Positions 17,732 through 26,825 of a stretch of 64,000 nt of DNA are shown here, in pieces. Positions within the stretch are counted from its first letter, which is position 1; each line of letters begins with the position of its first letter. The notes under the pieces were generated by a model. The model saw only the letters and a program-made list of their open reading frames with translations, was not told where the DNA came from and searched no databases. This stretch comes from Spartobacteria bacterium. Its GTDB lineage: Bacteria; Verrucomicrobiota; Verrucomicrobiia; Chthoniobacterales; UBA10450. Where the stretch lies: the NCBI GenBank assembly GCA_003134765.1, contig PLCM01000011.1, forward strand, positions 62,001 through 126,000, read 5' to 3'. The translations under genes and the position numbers were made by a program.

Positions 17732-17742
17732 TCGGGCCTGCT

Positions 17743-18183
17743 ATGAAATACAACGATTTGATCCAGCTCTACTTCGAGCGCACGACCGCGCTGCAGAATT
17801 ATTGGACGCTTTACGTCGTCATCGTCGGCGGCCTGCTCGCGTTCTCCTCGTTGCGGAAACAGCCCGCGGCGCTCACAACCCTCATCGTCTCGATCCTGTT
17901 CTGCTTGTTCGCTTACGAAAACCTGAATGCGATCAAGGCCACGGCGACACAGCGCCACGCGACATTGGCCGCGATCAAGCAATCTGATGCGGGCTCGACG
18001 GCGCCTGAGATCAAACCGGTTCGCGACCTCCTCGAGCCGACTCTCAATCCCGCGTCGCTCAGCTCCACCCAAACCACGCACCTGATCAGCGACGTGCTGA
18101 CGATCGCCGGATTATGGGTCATGGAATTACGCCGCCGGAAAAACGCCGTTGTCGCTGCGGTCGTGGCCCAGCCGTTTCCGTAA
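17743..18183 (+). CDS. Small membrane protein of unknown function
   Basis: A 146-residue protein with two hydrophobic helices near the N-terminus (WTLYVVIVGGLLAFSSLRK and LTTLIVSILFCLFAYENLNA), a soluble middle with many Thr/Ala residues, and a third hydrophobic stretch near the end (HLISDVLTIAGLWVMEL). I do not recognise a family. It begins only 12 nt after the ynbD-like stop, so it is probably co-transcribed with the lipid operon. Confidence 0.75.
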   Translation: MKYNDLIQLYFERTTALQNYWTLYVVIVGGLLAFSSLRKQPAALTTLIVSILFCLFAYENLNAIKATATQRHATLAAIKQSDAGSTAPEIKPVRDLLEPTLNPASLSSTQTTHLISDVLTIAGLWVMELRRRKNAVVAAVVAQPFP

Positions 18184-18209
18184 TTTATTTTCAGAGCACG
18201 GGCTTGGCG

Positions 18210-18920
18210 ATGCGCCCCGGCTCAATTCGCGTGGCTGCTAATTCTGGCTATAGCGAAGTCGTGGCCGAGGAGCACAATCACTTCGATAAGCCGGAACCGC
18301 GCTGGCAGGCGTTGCTTGCCGTTCTCGCCGTGGGCGCGATCTATCTGGCGCTGCCGCGTGATCTCACTGTCGGGCCCACCTGGTTGCTGCCGACGCTGAT
18401 TGTTGTTTTGCTGATCCCCACCGTGGTGACGCATCGAACCGGCAAGCGTTCCCTCAATCGGGCGCTTGGAATTATGATCAACGGCATTACGACGCTGGCC
18501 TTGATCGGGTCCGTGATTCTTCTCGTGCGCGCGCTTCCTTCGCATCGGGAGTCGCCCCTGAAGCTCCTGCTCTCCGGCGGATTGCTCTGGCTCACGAATG
18601 TAATCGTGTTCGCCCTTTGGTATTGGCGGCTCGATGGCGGCGGCCCGACCGTGCGTCACGAAGAAAAAAAATTTGGCAGCACCAGTTTTCTTTTCCCGCA
18701 GATGCAGGTCCCGCACGATGAGCGCGCCCAATTCGCTTGCACAGGCTGGCGGCCCCGCTTCCTGGATTATCTCTTCGTCGCGTTCACCCAAAGTTCGACC
18801 TTTGGGCCCACGGACGCGCCGTTGCTCGCTCGCTGGGCAAAGGTTCTCTCGATGATCCAGATTGTTATCTCGCTGAGCATTGTCATCCTGCTGATCTCAC
18901 GTGCCGTCGGTGTGCTCTGA
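18210..18920 (+). CDS. Four-helix membrane protein with a degenerate channel-like pore region
   Basis: A 236-residue membrane protein. Helices are at about 35-50, 57-75, 90-106, 124-145 and the C-terminus. The last 60 residues (FLDYLFVAFTQSSTFGPTDA, then WAKVLSMIQIVISLSIVILL) resemble the pore loop and inner helix of two-TM potassium channels, but the selectivity filter T-V-G-Y-G is replaced by S-S-T-F-G-P. It may therefore be a DUF1345-like membrane protein rather than a K+ channel. The ATG at 18210 is favoured over the ORF start inside the previous gene. It follows that gene by 26 nt, so it may be the last member of the operon. A B-family repeat follows. Confidence 0.7.
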   Translation: MRPGSIRVAANSGYSEVVAEEHNHFDKPEPRWQALLAVLAVGAIYLALPRDLTVGPTWLLPTLIVVLLIPTVVTHRTGKRSLNRALGIMINGITTLALIGSVILLVRALPSHRESPLKLLLSGGLLWLTNVIVFALWYWRLDGGGPTVRHEEKKFGSTSFLFPQMQVPHDERAQFACTGWRPRFLDYLFVAFTQSSTFGPTDAPLLARWAKVLSMIQIVISLSIVILLISRAVGVL

Positions 18921-18926
18921 TTCGAA

Positions 18927-18989
18927 TGGAGGGACGACCTCCGTGTCGTCCCAATAATTTTTGAGGACGGGACGGAGCCCGTCCCTCCA
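18927..18989. repeat. B-family dispersed inverted repeat, copy 1
   Basis: TGGAGGGACGACCTCCGTG on the left and GACGGAGCCCGTCCCTCCA on the right enclose a short AT-rich loop. Related elements lie at 22293-22356, 36855-36914, 54922-54983 and 55522-55581. All five sit just after a gene's stop codon, so they could end transcription, although none carries a clear T-run. Confidence 0.85.
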
Positions 18990-19018
18990 AGGCTTAATTA
19001 CTGCTGCCTTTTTGACCG

Positions 19019-21124
19019 ATGCTCACGCGACGCAGTTTCCTGTTTTTCCTGGTTCTCACGGGTCTCGCCCAGGCTGAGCGCATTAACCACGAAGGCCGAA
19101 TCCTGGGTCCGGCACCGACCGTCACGGCACCGACGTTGTTCAACACCGCTGCCGCTGACGCCATCGTCTCGGCGATGCAGATCATGCCGCGCGACAATCC
19201 CTGGAACGAAGATATCTCGCGCCGGCCGCTATTGCCGAACTCGGATGCAATGATCGCCCAAATCAAGTCCGACCTCGGCACCCGCCAGACGCTGCAGCCC
19301 TTTTATGAAATGAATTATGTCCTGGTGCCGGACAATCAGCCGCGCGTCACGATTCCATTCCTGGATTATCCCGATGAGTCGGACCTGGACGGTGGCATCT
19401 ATCCCAACGGCAGTTATCCAATTCCCGCCAATCAACCGATCGAGACCTGGCCGCGAGGAACCGGCAACCTGACCCTGCAACAATGGCAGATGGACACGAA
19501 CAACAGTGGGGGCGATCGCCATGGAATCATGGTTGCGCCCGGGGTCGGTTCGGTTTGGGAAACCTGGCAAATGAAACTGACCCAGAGCGGATGGCAGGCG
19601 TCGAACGGCGCGAAATTCAATCTTAATTCGAATGCGCTCCGGCCCGCCGGCTGGACCTCCGGTGATGCCGCCGGGTTGTCGATGTTCGTCGCGACGGTGC
19701 GCTACGATGAATGCGAGCGCGGCATGGTCGAACACGCCTTGCGATTGGTCGTGAAGCGGACGCGCAAGGAATACATTTACCCGGCCACCCATTACGCCTC
19801 CTCGATCCCAGCGAGTTCCACAAATTATCCGGCAATGGGCCAGCGGCTGCGGCTAAAAGCGGGTTTTGCGATCCCCGGCAATTGGACCGTTGAGGAAAAA
19901 GCGGTCCTGCTCGCCTTGAAAAAATACGGCGCGATCGTGGCCGACAACGGCAATTTCTTTTCGGTCTCGGTTTGTCCGGACAATCGATTTAGTTCGAGCG
20001 CATTCAGTCATCTTCCTACGATCGATATCAGTAACTTCGAGGTCGTCCAGACGACCGGGGCGGCGGAAGGTCCGCGCTCACCCGGCGCGCCGAACGTGGA
20101 CGCGGGTCCGGATCAGTTTCTGGAATGGCCGACAAACATTTCTCTCACTGGTTCGATCAATGATCCCTCGGGCCACGCTTCGGTTCTTTGGAACCTTTAC
20201 GCGGGACCAGCTGGCGCTTCCTTCGCGAACGCGAGCCAGGCGGCGACGACAGCGACGATCACCGCGCCCGGCACCTACACATTTATGCTGAGCGCAGACG
20301 ACGGCACGCACGCGGTCGCTTATGACGCGGTCGTGGTGCGCGTCACGGGTCATAATGCCTTGGCGAACCTCTCGACGCGCGTCCAGGTCGGAACGGCGAG
20401 CAACGTTGGCATCGCCGGTTTCATCGTCACGGGAAACAGTGCGAAGCAAGTGGTCGTGCGTGGGCTCGGACCATCGCTCGCTACCGTGGGGATTCAGGGC
20501 GCTCTGAGCGATCCGGTCCTGGAGCTTTACGATGCGACCGGCAATCTTTTGGCAAGCAACAACGACTGGCAGCAGACCCAGGCTCAAACCTTGCGCGATG
20601 CGAACCTGGCGCCGACGAACGATCTTGAATCGGCGATTCTGGCGACGCTCGCGCCAGGCGCCTACACCGCCATCGTACGCGGCAATGGTAACGGAACCGG
20701 CATCGGCCTGGTGGAAGTTTACGATCTGCAAACGACTGCGACCTCGAAGCTGGCGAATCTCAGCACCCGCGGCCTCGTGGGCTCCGCCCAAAATGTCATG
20801 ATCGGTGGAACGATTGTTACCGGCCCCGACGCGGCGCGCGTGGTATTTCGCGCCCTCGGACCCTCGCTGGCCGCGGCCGGAATTGCGAACGCGATAAGCG
20901 ATCCGCAGATCGATCTGTTCGACGCCAACGGCTCCAAAATCTCCTCGAACAATAATTGGAAGGATTCGCAGCAAGCCGCGATCGCGGGGAGTGGGCTCGC
21001 GCCAGCCAACGATTTGGAGTCTGCGATCGTGGCCGATTTGGCGGCCGGAAATTACACCGTGATCGTGAGTGGGGTGAACGGCGCGAGCGGCGTCGGCCTC
21101 GTCGAAGCGTATCATTTGCAATAG
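19019..21124 (+). CDS. Secreted protein with PKD-like domain and two C-terminal 'LSTRG' repeats
   Basis: A 701-residue secreted protein. A signal peptide ends near GLAQA-ER. The first 340 residues form a domain I cannot name. Then comes a PKD/Ig-like domain (NVDAGPDQFLEWPTNISLTG to about residue 440). Two tandem repeats of about 130 residues finish the protein: each has LANLSTRxxVG, a V-V/I-x-R-A/G-L-G-P-S-L motif, SDPxxxLxDA, an N-D-W or N-N-W-K step, L-A-P-x-N-D-L-E-S-A-I and a closing G-x-G-L-V-E-x-Y-x-L. The same repeat ends the phosphoesterase at 40639-42354. It is probably a surface or sorting module. Function unknown. Confidence 0.8.
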   Translation: MLTRRSFLFFLVLTGLAQAERINHEGRILGPAPTVTAPTLFNTAAADAIVSAMQIMPRDNPWNEDISRRPLLPNSDAMIAQIKSDLGTRQTLQPFYEMNYVLVPDNQPRVTIPFLDYPDESDLDGGIYPNGSYPIPANQPIETWPRGTGNLTLQQWQMDTNNSGGDRHGIMVAPGVGSVWETWQMKLTQSGWQASNGAKFNLNSNALRPAGWTSGDAAGLSMFVATVRYDECERGMVEHALRLVVKRTRKEYIYPATHYASSIPASSTNYPAMGQRLRLKAGFAIPGNWTVEEKAVLLALKKYGAIVADNGNFFSVSVCPDNRFSSSAFSHLPTIDISNFEVVQTTGAAEGPRSPGAPNVDAGPDQFLEWPTNISLTGSINDPSGHASVLWNLYAGPAGASFANASQAATTATITAPGTYTFMLSADDGTHAVAYDAVVVRVTGHNALANLSTRVQVGTASNVGIAGFIVTGNSAKQVVVRGLGPSLATVGIQGALSDPVLELYDATGNLLASNNDWQQTQAQTLRDANLAPTNDLESAILATLAPGAYTAIVRGNGNGTGIGLVEVYDLQTTATSKLANLSTRGLVGSAQNVMIGGTIVTGPDAARVVFRALGPSLAAAGIANAISDPQIDLFDANGSKISSNNNWKDSQQAAIAGSGLAPANDLESAIVADLAAGNYTVIVSGVNGASGVGLVEAYHLQ

Positions 21125-21168
21125 CGCGCGCGGGCCTTGGGGAAATGGTGGCAAACATCGAGCAGCTT

Positions 21169-21231
21169 CAAGGAGCGGCGGTTTGCAACCGCCGACCTAC
21201 TAAACCGGCGATTTCAAATCGCCGCTCCTTG
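21169..21231. repeat. E-family dispersed inverted repeat, copy 1
   Basis: AAGGAGCGGCGGTTTGCAAC is answered by GATTTCAAATCGCCGCTCCTT. A second copy is at 24267-24329, again after a stop codon. The two have their inner arms in opposite order. Confidence 0.8.
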
Positions 21232-21338
21232 AGGCGGAAGACCGGATCAGACGCTACTCGCTGAACCCGCGGGATAGCCCCCGGATCATCGCATTTGCAA
21301 TGGCGCGGAGAGGTCGACCGCGCGATGATTCTGGCGCG

Positions 21339-22289
21339 ATGCATACTGTCAATGGACTTCATCACGTCACTGCCATCGCGGGGCCGGCCCAGGAGAATCT
21401 GAATTTCTATGCGGGTGTGCTCGGGATGCGGCTCGTGAAGAAAAGCGTGAACCAGGATGATCCCGGCACTTACCATCTTTTCTACGCGGACGCGGACGGT
21501 CATCCCGGCACCGACCTGACATTTTTTCCGTGGGCGCAAATGGCGCCGAGCCGCGATGGTTATGGACTTGGGAGCGAGGTATCGCTGGCCGTTCCGCCGG
21601 ACAGCCTCGATTTTTGGCTGGAGCGGCTGCAAGGAGAGGGCGTCACCATTAGTCCAATCGAATCGCGCTTTGGGCAGCCGGCGCTGCCGTTACGCGATCC
21701 GCATGGGTTGCGCGTCACCCTGGTGGAGAGCCCGGATTCTCTCCGTCGATCGTTCACCCCGTGGAACCGAAGCCCGATTCCCGAAAAATATCAGATCCGT
21801 GGCCTGGAGAGCGCGCGAATGGTGGAGCGCGATCTTGTCCGGACCACGTCCTTCCTAACCGGGGCGATGGGGTTTGTTCATTTGGGAACTGAAAACGGTT
21901 GGCACCGCTACGGGGTAGGGGAAGGGAAATCAGGCGCTTATATCGATCTTTATGAGAATCCCACAGCGGGTCGAGGCGCCTGGGGGACCGGCAGTATTCA
22001 TCATCTCGCGTGGCGGGTGGGGGACGCGGCGCACCAGATGGAGGTCAGAACGCGCGTGCTCGAGGGCGGCTCGCGCCCGACGCCGGTGATCGATCGTTTC
22101 TGGTTCAAGTCGGTTTATTTTCCTGAACCCGGCGGCGTTCTCTTCGAGCTGGCGACGGAAGGACCCGGGTTTGCCGTCGATGAAGATCCCGCGCACCTCG
22201 GCGAATCGCTCGTCCTGCCGCCGTGGCTCGAGCCAGAGCGGACGGATATTGAAGCAGCGTTGCCGCGGCTGACACCGCCGCGCATCTAA
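21339..22289 (+). CDS. VOC-superfamily ring-cleaving dioxygenase-like protein
   Basis: A 316-residue protein with two tandem vicinal-oxygen-chelate modules, of the MhqO/YdfO ring-cleaving dioxygenase type. The first module begins with VNGLHHVTAIAGPAQENLNFYAGVLGMRLVKKSVN, in which the metal-ligand His (GLHHVT) and the family's 'FYxxVLGxRLVKKxVNxDDP' are recognisable; the second has the matching His in GSIHHLAW and Glu in FELATEGPGF. Such enzymes act on hydroquinones or other aromatics with a bound metal. The start at 21339 (MHTVNGLHH) fits the family; the upstream extension is rich in Arg and was not used. Confidence 0.88.
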   Translation: MHTVNGLHHVTAIAGPAQENLNFYAGVLGMRLVKKSVNQDDPGTYHLFYADADGHPGTDLTFFPWAQMAPSRDGYGLGSEVSLAVPPDSLDFWLERLQGEGVTISPIESRFGQPALPLRDPHGLRVTLVESPDSLRRSFTPWNRSPIPEKYQIRGLESARMVERDLVRTTSFLTGAMGFVHLGTENGWHRYGVGEGKSGAYIDLYENPTAGRGAWGTGSIHHLAWRVGDAAHQMEVRTRVLEGGSRPTPVIDRFWFKSVYFPEPGGVLFELATEGPGFAVDEDPAHLGESLVLPPWLEPERTDIEAALPRLTPPRI

Positions 22290-22292
22290 AAT

Positions 22293-22356
22293 TGGAGGGA
22301 CGGGCTCCGTCCCGTCCCATACTTTCGGACCGGACGACGCGGAGGTCATCCCTCCA
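22293..22356. repeat. B-family repeat, copy 2
   Basis: TGGAGGGACGGGCTCCGTC to GGACGACGCGGAGGTCATC followed by CCTCCA; the two arms are in the reverse order from the copy at 18927. It lies 4 nt after the dioxygenase stop codon. Confidence 0.8.
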
Positions 22357-22450
22357 GGGCAAGTTCTTTTTTGCGCAAGCCTGACCGGGCGGCCTCGTCT
22401 CCACCGCTAAAGCCTTGTAACCAAATAGCCCGTTAGGTATTCATTCCGCC

Positions 22451-24259
22451 ATGTCGCCGCGTCCGACCATCTTCATTTCTTCTGTCAGCAAGGAATTGCG
22501 CAGCGCGCGCCAGCTTGTTGCCAACACCCTGACCTTCCTCGGTTACGAGCCGGTCTGGCAGGACATCTTCGGCACCGAAGGCGGCGACCTCCGCGAAATG
22601 CTGCGCACGCAGATCGACCAATGCAAAGGCGTCGTCCAGCTCATCGGCCAATGTTACGGGGCCGAGCCGCCGACCCCGGACCCGGAATTCGGCCGTGTCA
22701 GTTACACCCAATACGAAGCGCTTTACGCACGGAAAAAAGGGAAAAAGGTCTGGTATCTCTTCATGGACAAGAGTTTCCCTGTTGATCTACATGAACCGGA
22801 ATCGGACGATGTGCAACAGTTGCAGACCGCTTACCGAAACGTGTTGAAGATCGATACCCACCTCTTTCATCCGCTGGCGACCCGGGAGGCACTTGAAGCC
22901 GGCGTTCTCAAGCTGCGGGACGATCTGACGACTCTGAGGCGCGGCGCCAAACGGTGGGCACTGGGAGTGGCAGCAATCCTCTGCGTCATCGCCCTTCTGG
23001 TGATTTGGCTTGTCCGAGGGCAGGGAAAAATCTCCACCCAGATCGACAAGAGCCAGGGAACGTTGGAGAAGATCGCTCAACGATTCGAGACGCTCTCCAC
23101 CAATGGAGGACTCATCCAGAACGCGAAGACACCGGAGGAGCACTACCACAATGCGCGGATCCACGAGCTGGGCGGCAACTTCTCCGCCGCGCGCAAGGAA
23201 TATTCCGATTACCTGTTTTCCAATCTGGAGGCACTCGATCCGTGGCTGAGCTATTCCGCGATGCTCAAGTCCGCGGAGGGAAAAGCGGGCGCGATCGAGG
23301 CGATGCGGTACCTCGGGGACAAACTGAAACCGCCCACCATTTCTTATCAGACCGCTCTGGCGCTGCTGGAGGAGGGCGAGGCGCGCCTAACGAAATTGAA
23401 GACCCTGGCCGAAGCGAATCCCGATTTCGGTCCGCTGCCATGGCTCATCAGCCAGGAGTTCTCAGAGGCACGAAAAGGCGACCAGACCCTCGCTGACCAA
23501 CGCGCCGAAAAAGAGTGGCTCGAGAAATTCCGGGCGGCCAATGCCGCCGGAAAATTTGAGAAGTTTTTCCTGGATAAGAAGGAAGCTCAAAAATGGATTG
23601 AGACCGCTCAGGTTCGCTGGGCAAAAATCACCAGCACGCCGGACAAGGTTTTGGAAAACCCTGTGACGGTTACGGCGCAGCAGAGCAATTCCGGATGGGC
23701 CGCCATTTTTTCCCTGACAGATTTCAAAGCGAAAGAACTTTTCTACCGGCTCGACGGCAAAGGCGAATTCACTTCGACCGGTCATCTGCCTTATCAGAGT
23801 CCGCAGACCGGGTTGCCGATGATAAACACCTTTGTTCCGCTGCCGAACCTGCCGCCGGGGGATCACACGATCGAGGTGAAATACACGGATAAGAACGGCG
23901 CGACGAACGGTCCGTACACGCTCAAATTCTCCACCGGCGACCAGCAATTCGCGCAAGCCAAAATGTCGCTCAACATGGTCTCAGGCTCCTGGCTGAGCTT
24001 TCGTGATTATGAGGGCAGGGTCCTGCTTTACTTCACCACCCTGATGTCGTATCGGCCGGCGATCAAGGAGGTGCACTACTCCCTCAACAGCGAAGCGCTC
24101 GACCAGACGTTCAAGTTCAAGCCGACCGATAAGATGTTCGAAGTCGGCGACGATCTCTACCTCTCCGTGCCCGGCAATACTCAGTACGCCAGCGTCCAGA
24201 TCACCTACAAAGACGGCACGAAATCACCGGTCCAAAAAGTGATGCGGACGCAGCAGTAG
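22451..24259 (+). CDS. Membrane-anchored DUF4062-domain protein
   Basis: A 602-residue protein. Residues 1-115 form a DUF4062 domain, with PTIFISSVSKELRSAR, GYEPVWQDIFG, 'QCKGVVQLIGQCYG' and SYTQYEALYARKKGKKVWY, the usual order. It is a Rossmann-like domain related in architecture to TIR-type sensors and effectors, and elsewhere it is often fused to NTPases in signalling or conflict proteins. One membrane helix follows at about 168-187 (WALGVAAILCVIALLVIWLV), then a short coiled stretch, a helical domain (about 215-360) and a beta-rich C-terminus that has two similar sandwich-like parts. The DUF4062 domain should be cytosolic and the rest periplasmic. It stands alone between repeats. Function unknown. 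Confidence 0.82.
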   Translation: MSPRPTIFISSVSKELRSARQLVANTLTFLGYEPVWQDIFGTEGGDLREMLRTQIDQCKGVVQLIGQCYGAEPPTPDPEFGRVSYTQYEALYARKKGKKVWYLFMDKSFPVDLHEPESDDVQQLQTAYRNVLKIDTHLFHPLATREALEAGVLKLRDDLTTLRRGAKRWALGVAAILCVIALLVIWLVRGQGKISTQIDKSQGTLEKIAQRFETLSTNGGLIQNAKTPEEHYHNARIHELGGNFSAARKEYSDYLFSNLEALDPWLSYSAMLKSAEGKAGAIEAMRYLGDKLKPPTISYQTALALLEEGEARLTKLKTLAEANPDFGPLPWLISQEFSEARKGDQTLADQRAEKEWLEKFRAANAAGKFEKFFLDKKEAQKWIETAQVRWAKITSTPDKVLENPVTVTAQQSNSGWAAIFSLTDFKAKELFYRLDGKGEFTSTGHLPYQSPQTGLPMINTFVPLPNLPPGDHTIEVKYTDKNGATNGPYTLKFSTGDQQFAQAKMSLNMVSGSWLSFRDYEGRVLLYFTTLMSYRPAIKEVHYSLNSEALDQTFKFKPTDKMFEVGDDLYLSVPGNTQYASVQITYKDGTKSPVQKVMRTQQ

Positions 24260-24266
24260 CTCGCCC

Positions 24267-24329
24267 TCAAGGAGCGGCGATTTGAAATCGCCGTTTAAGA
24301 GATCGGCGGTTTGTAAACCGCCGCTCCTT
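24267..24329. repeat. E-family repeat, copy 2
   Basis: Arms TCAAGGAGCGGCGATTTG and CGCCGCTCCTTT enclose an inner pair based on GGCGGTTTGTAAACC. It lies between convergent genes and could serve both as a terminator. Confidence 0.75.
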
Positions 24330-24351
24330 TGATGCGGACGACAATTCGCCT

Positions 24352-26580
24352 TTAATGCGCCGTCGCTTTCAATTCCACGTCGAAGAAATCAATGACGCGG
24401 GTTTGACGGCGTAAGCGCAGGAGCGGCTCACTCACCATGTGAGTCCCGAGAAGCGGAAGAAAATTGAAATTCTTGCCGGCTTCAAAGAGTGCTTCGGAGA
24501 GCTGGACGGAATGTTGGAAATAGACGTTGTCGTCGGTCAGGCCGTGAACGAGCAGGAGGGGCCGGCTTAGTTTTGACGCGTAAGTCAGGACATTGCTGGC
24601 GCGATACCCATCGGGGCTTTCGGACGGGAGGCCCAGGTAGCGCTCGGTGTAATGAGTGTCGTAGTTTTCCCAACTGACCACCGGCGCGCCCACGACGGCG
24701 CAACGAAAGATTTCCGGCTTCTGCATCACGGCCATGGCGGAGAAGTAACCGCCGAACGACCAGCCGACCACGCCAACGCGCTTCAGGTCCATGGCCGGCT
24801 CATGCGCGGCGAGAGCCTGCAGTCCGGCGACCTGATCTGCGAGCGGGATGTCGATGAGGTTGCCGCGAATCGCGCGCTCCCAATCCCGCCCGTGACCGGG
24901 CGTGCCGCGCCCGTCGATCGCGACCACGATGTAACCGCGGTCGGCCATCCACTGATCGATCATATAGCGATCCGGTTGCGCCAGAACCTGCTTGTGTCCC
25001 GGCCCGGCGTAGACATCGAGGATGACCGGATAGCGGCTGGTCTTGTCGAAGGCGTGCGGCCGGACGATCGCGGCGTCCATCGGGCGTTGGCCTTCGGTTC
25101 GCAGAAGCTCCACTTGCGGTAGCGAGGACGGATGCTCGGCAACGGAAGGAAGGTCGGCCACTTTGTTTCCATCCGACGAACGCAACAGTTCCCAGCCGGC
25201 GTGGCCATCAAGCAGGTCGAAGCGATGCAAAAAGTTCTCTTTAGCATCACCAAAAACGGCGTCATGGCGCCCCGGTTCGCGTGTCAGTTGTTGTGGCCCG
25301 GTCTTTGCGTCGAGTGAAAAGCGAAAGAGATGGCGTTCGCGCGAGTCCGATCCGCCTGCCATAACAACCGAGCGATCGGAGTCATTCATGTCAATGAGTT
25401 CGTCGAGCTGAAAGTTCGCGGGCGTGACGGCGCCCAGGAGAGCGCCATCAGCGGAATGCAACTCGAGCTGCCAGGCGCCACCGCGCTCGGTTGTCCAAAG
25501 AAATTGCCTGCCATTCTTGAGCCACACCGGCATCGGTTTGTGATCGAGGTTCAACCAGGCGGCGTCGTTCTCCCGAAGCACCTCGCGGGTCGCGCCGGTT
25601 TTTGGATCCACGGCCAGCAACAACTCTTCCTGTTGGAGACGGTTCTGCACCACGATGCAAGGCGGTGCCGTGGTTTCCTTCCAAACCACCCGCGCCAGGT
25701 ATGGATATTTTTCGCGCTCCCACTCGACCCATCGCGTTGGTCCGCCCGTCCGCGCGACAATTCCGAGACGGACTTTTGCGTTCCGGGTTCCGGCGCGTGG
25801 ATAAAAGTTTTTCGCGGGCGGCGTCTCCGGATGCAACGGATCGGCGATGAAACGGCTCTCGACGCCGCTGTTATCCGTTTCCTGGTAGGCGATTGATTGG
25901 GAATCGGGCGACCACCAGAAGCCGTCGTGTCGAGCCATTTCCTCCTGGGCGACAAACTCGGCTGTCCCGTGCTGGAGCGTTTCAGTGGCGCCGGAAGTCA
26001 GCGCAATATCCGCCGGCTTTTCCAGCTCGAGAACGTGTAATTCGCCGGCGTTGACGGCTGCAACCGCGCGCCCGTCCGGAGAAAAGCGGGGCGCGATCCA
26101 GCCGCTCCCAGGCAGTTCAGCGATGCGCCCGTCGGCGCGGGTGATGACGTAGAGTTTGCTGGAAAGAGCGACGAGCAATTTGCTGCCGTCCTTTGATAAC
26201 TGGAAGCTAGTGAACCCTCGCAAGCTCTGGCGCTCGCGCTCGCGGCGGCTCCGTTCTTCCGCGGTCAGTTTTTCCTCGGCGCCCTGGAGCAACTTTTCCG
26301 GCGTCAGGATTTCTCGCAAGCTGTGGCTGGCAATCGTGAATTCATACAGGCGAAGCACGGGATCACGCGCTCCTCCTCGCAGGAAGATCACGGTTTTGCC
26401 GTCGGGGGTAATCTGCGGTGAAACGGGTTGGCCTAGCGAGTAATTGCGCGTTTCAACCAATTCCCGGAAGTAGCGGAGATCGGCAGATTCCGGTTCGGCG
26501 GCGGGGACCGAAGAAGCGCACAAGAGCGCAGCAATCAGCGTGACGTTCGAAGACGCGGCGAATGTGAGGCGACGTTGCAT
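24352..26580 (-). CDS. S9B prolyl oligopeptidase / dipeptidyl-peptidase IV family, secreted
   Basis: A 742-residue serine peptidase of the DPP4 type. A signal peptide (MQRRLTFAASSNVTLIAALL and on to A-A) is followed by an N-terminal beta-propeller with several W/F-S-P-D-x-x-x-x-A blades (for example IAPRFSPDGRAVAAV and DGFWWSPDSQSIAYQ). The C-terminal alpha/beta-hydrolase domain has the nucleophile in GVVGWSFGGYF, the Asp in VHGLTDDNVYF and the His in LLGTHMVSEP. The Glu motif of DPP4 for the free N-terminus is plausibly in FVAQEEMARHDGFWW. It should release N-terminal dipeptides in the periplasm or outside. The start at 26580 gives a proper signal peptide. Confidence 0.92.
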   Translation of the reverse strand: MQRRLTFAASSNVTLIAALLCASSVPAAEPESADLRYFRELVETRNYSLGQPVSPQITPDGKTVIFLRGGARDPVLRLYEFTIASHSLREILTPEKLLQGAEEKLTAEERSRRERERQSLRGFTSFQLSKDGSKLLVALSSKLYVITRADGRIAELPGSGWIAPRFSPDGRAVAAVNAGELHVLELEKPADIALTSGATETLQHGTAEFVAQEEMARHDGFWWSPDSQSIAYQETDNSGVESRFIADPLHPETPPAKNFYPRAGTRNAKVRLGIVARTGGPTRWVEWEREKYPYLARVVWKETTAPPCIVVQNRLQQEELLLAVDPKTGATREVLRENDAAWLNLDHKPMPVWLKNGRQFLWTTERGGAWQLELHSADGALLGAVTPANFQLDELIDMNDSDRSVVMAGGSDSRERHLFRFSLDAKTGPQQLTREPGRHDAVFGDAKENFLHRFDLLDGHAGWELLRSSDGNKVADLPSVAEHPSSLPQVELLRTEGQRPMDAAIVRPHAFDKTSRYPVILDVYAGPGHKQVLAQPDRYMIDQWMADRGYIVVAIDGRGTPGHGRDWERAIRGNLIDIPLADQVAGLQALAAHEPAMDLKRVGVVGWSFGGYFSAMAVMQKPEIFRCAVVGAPVVSWENYDTHYTERYLGLPSESPDGYRASNVLTYASKLSRPLLLVHGLTDDNVYFQHSVQLSEALFEAGKNFNFLPLLGTHMVSEPLLRLRRQTRVIDFFDVELKATAH

Positions 26581-26624
26581 GGAAAGGTTTCTAGCCGAGT
26601 GCCACCGCTTCGCCATCCCTTTTT

Positions 26625-26730
26625 GTCATCCCGAGCCTGTCGATGGACCTCTAATCTTGCCTTTTCGTTCCCGCGATTTCCTCGCTAACGCTCGCCAAAA
26701 TGAGAGGTCCCTCGACAAGCTCGGGATGAC
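26625..26730. repeat. D-family repeat
   Basis: GTCATCCCGAGCCTGTCG to CGACAAGCTCGGGATGAC, with inner arms GACCTCTAATC and GAGAGGTC. It precedes the peptidase gene (reading leftward) and fills most of the interval to the next gene. Confidence 0.85.
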
Positions 26731-26825
26731 AATCAAGGAGAAAACAAATACGGCAGAGCATTGGTTTGCTCTGCCGCATTGTTGAAATCCACGCAGGCCA
26801 AGCCTGCGCTAAAATCCAGACTGGA

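Noticed and set aside
18210..18920. Functional potassium channel
   Set aside because: The T-V-G-Y-G filter is absent.
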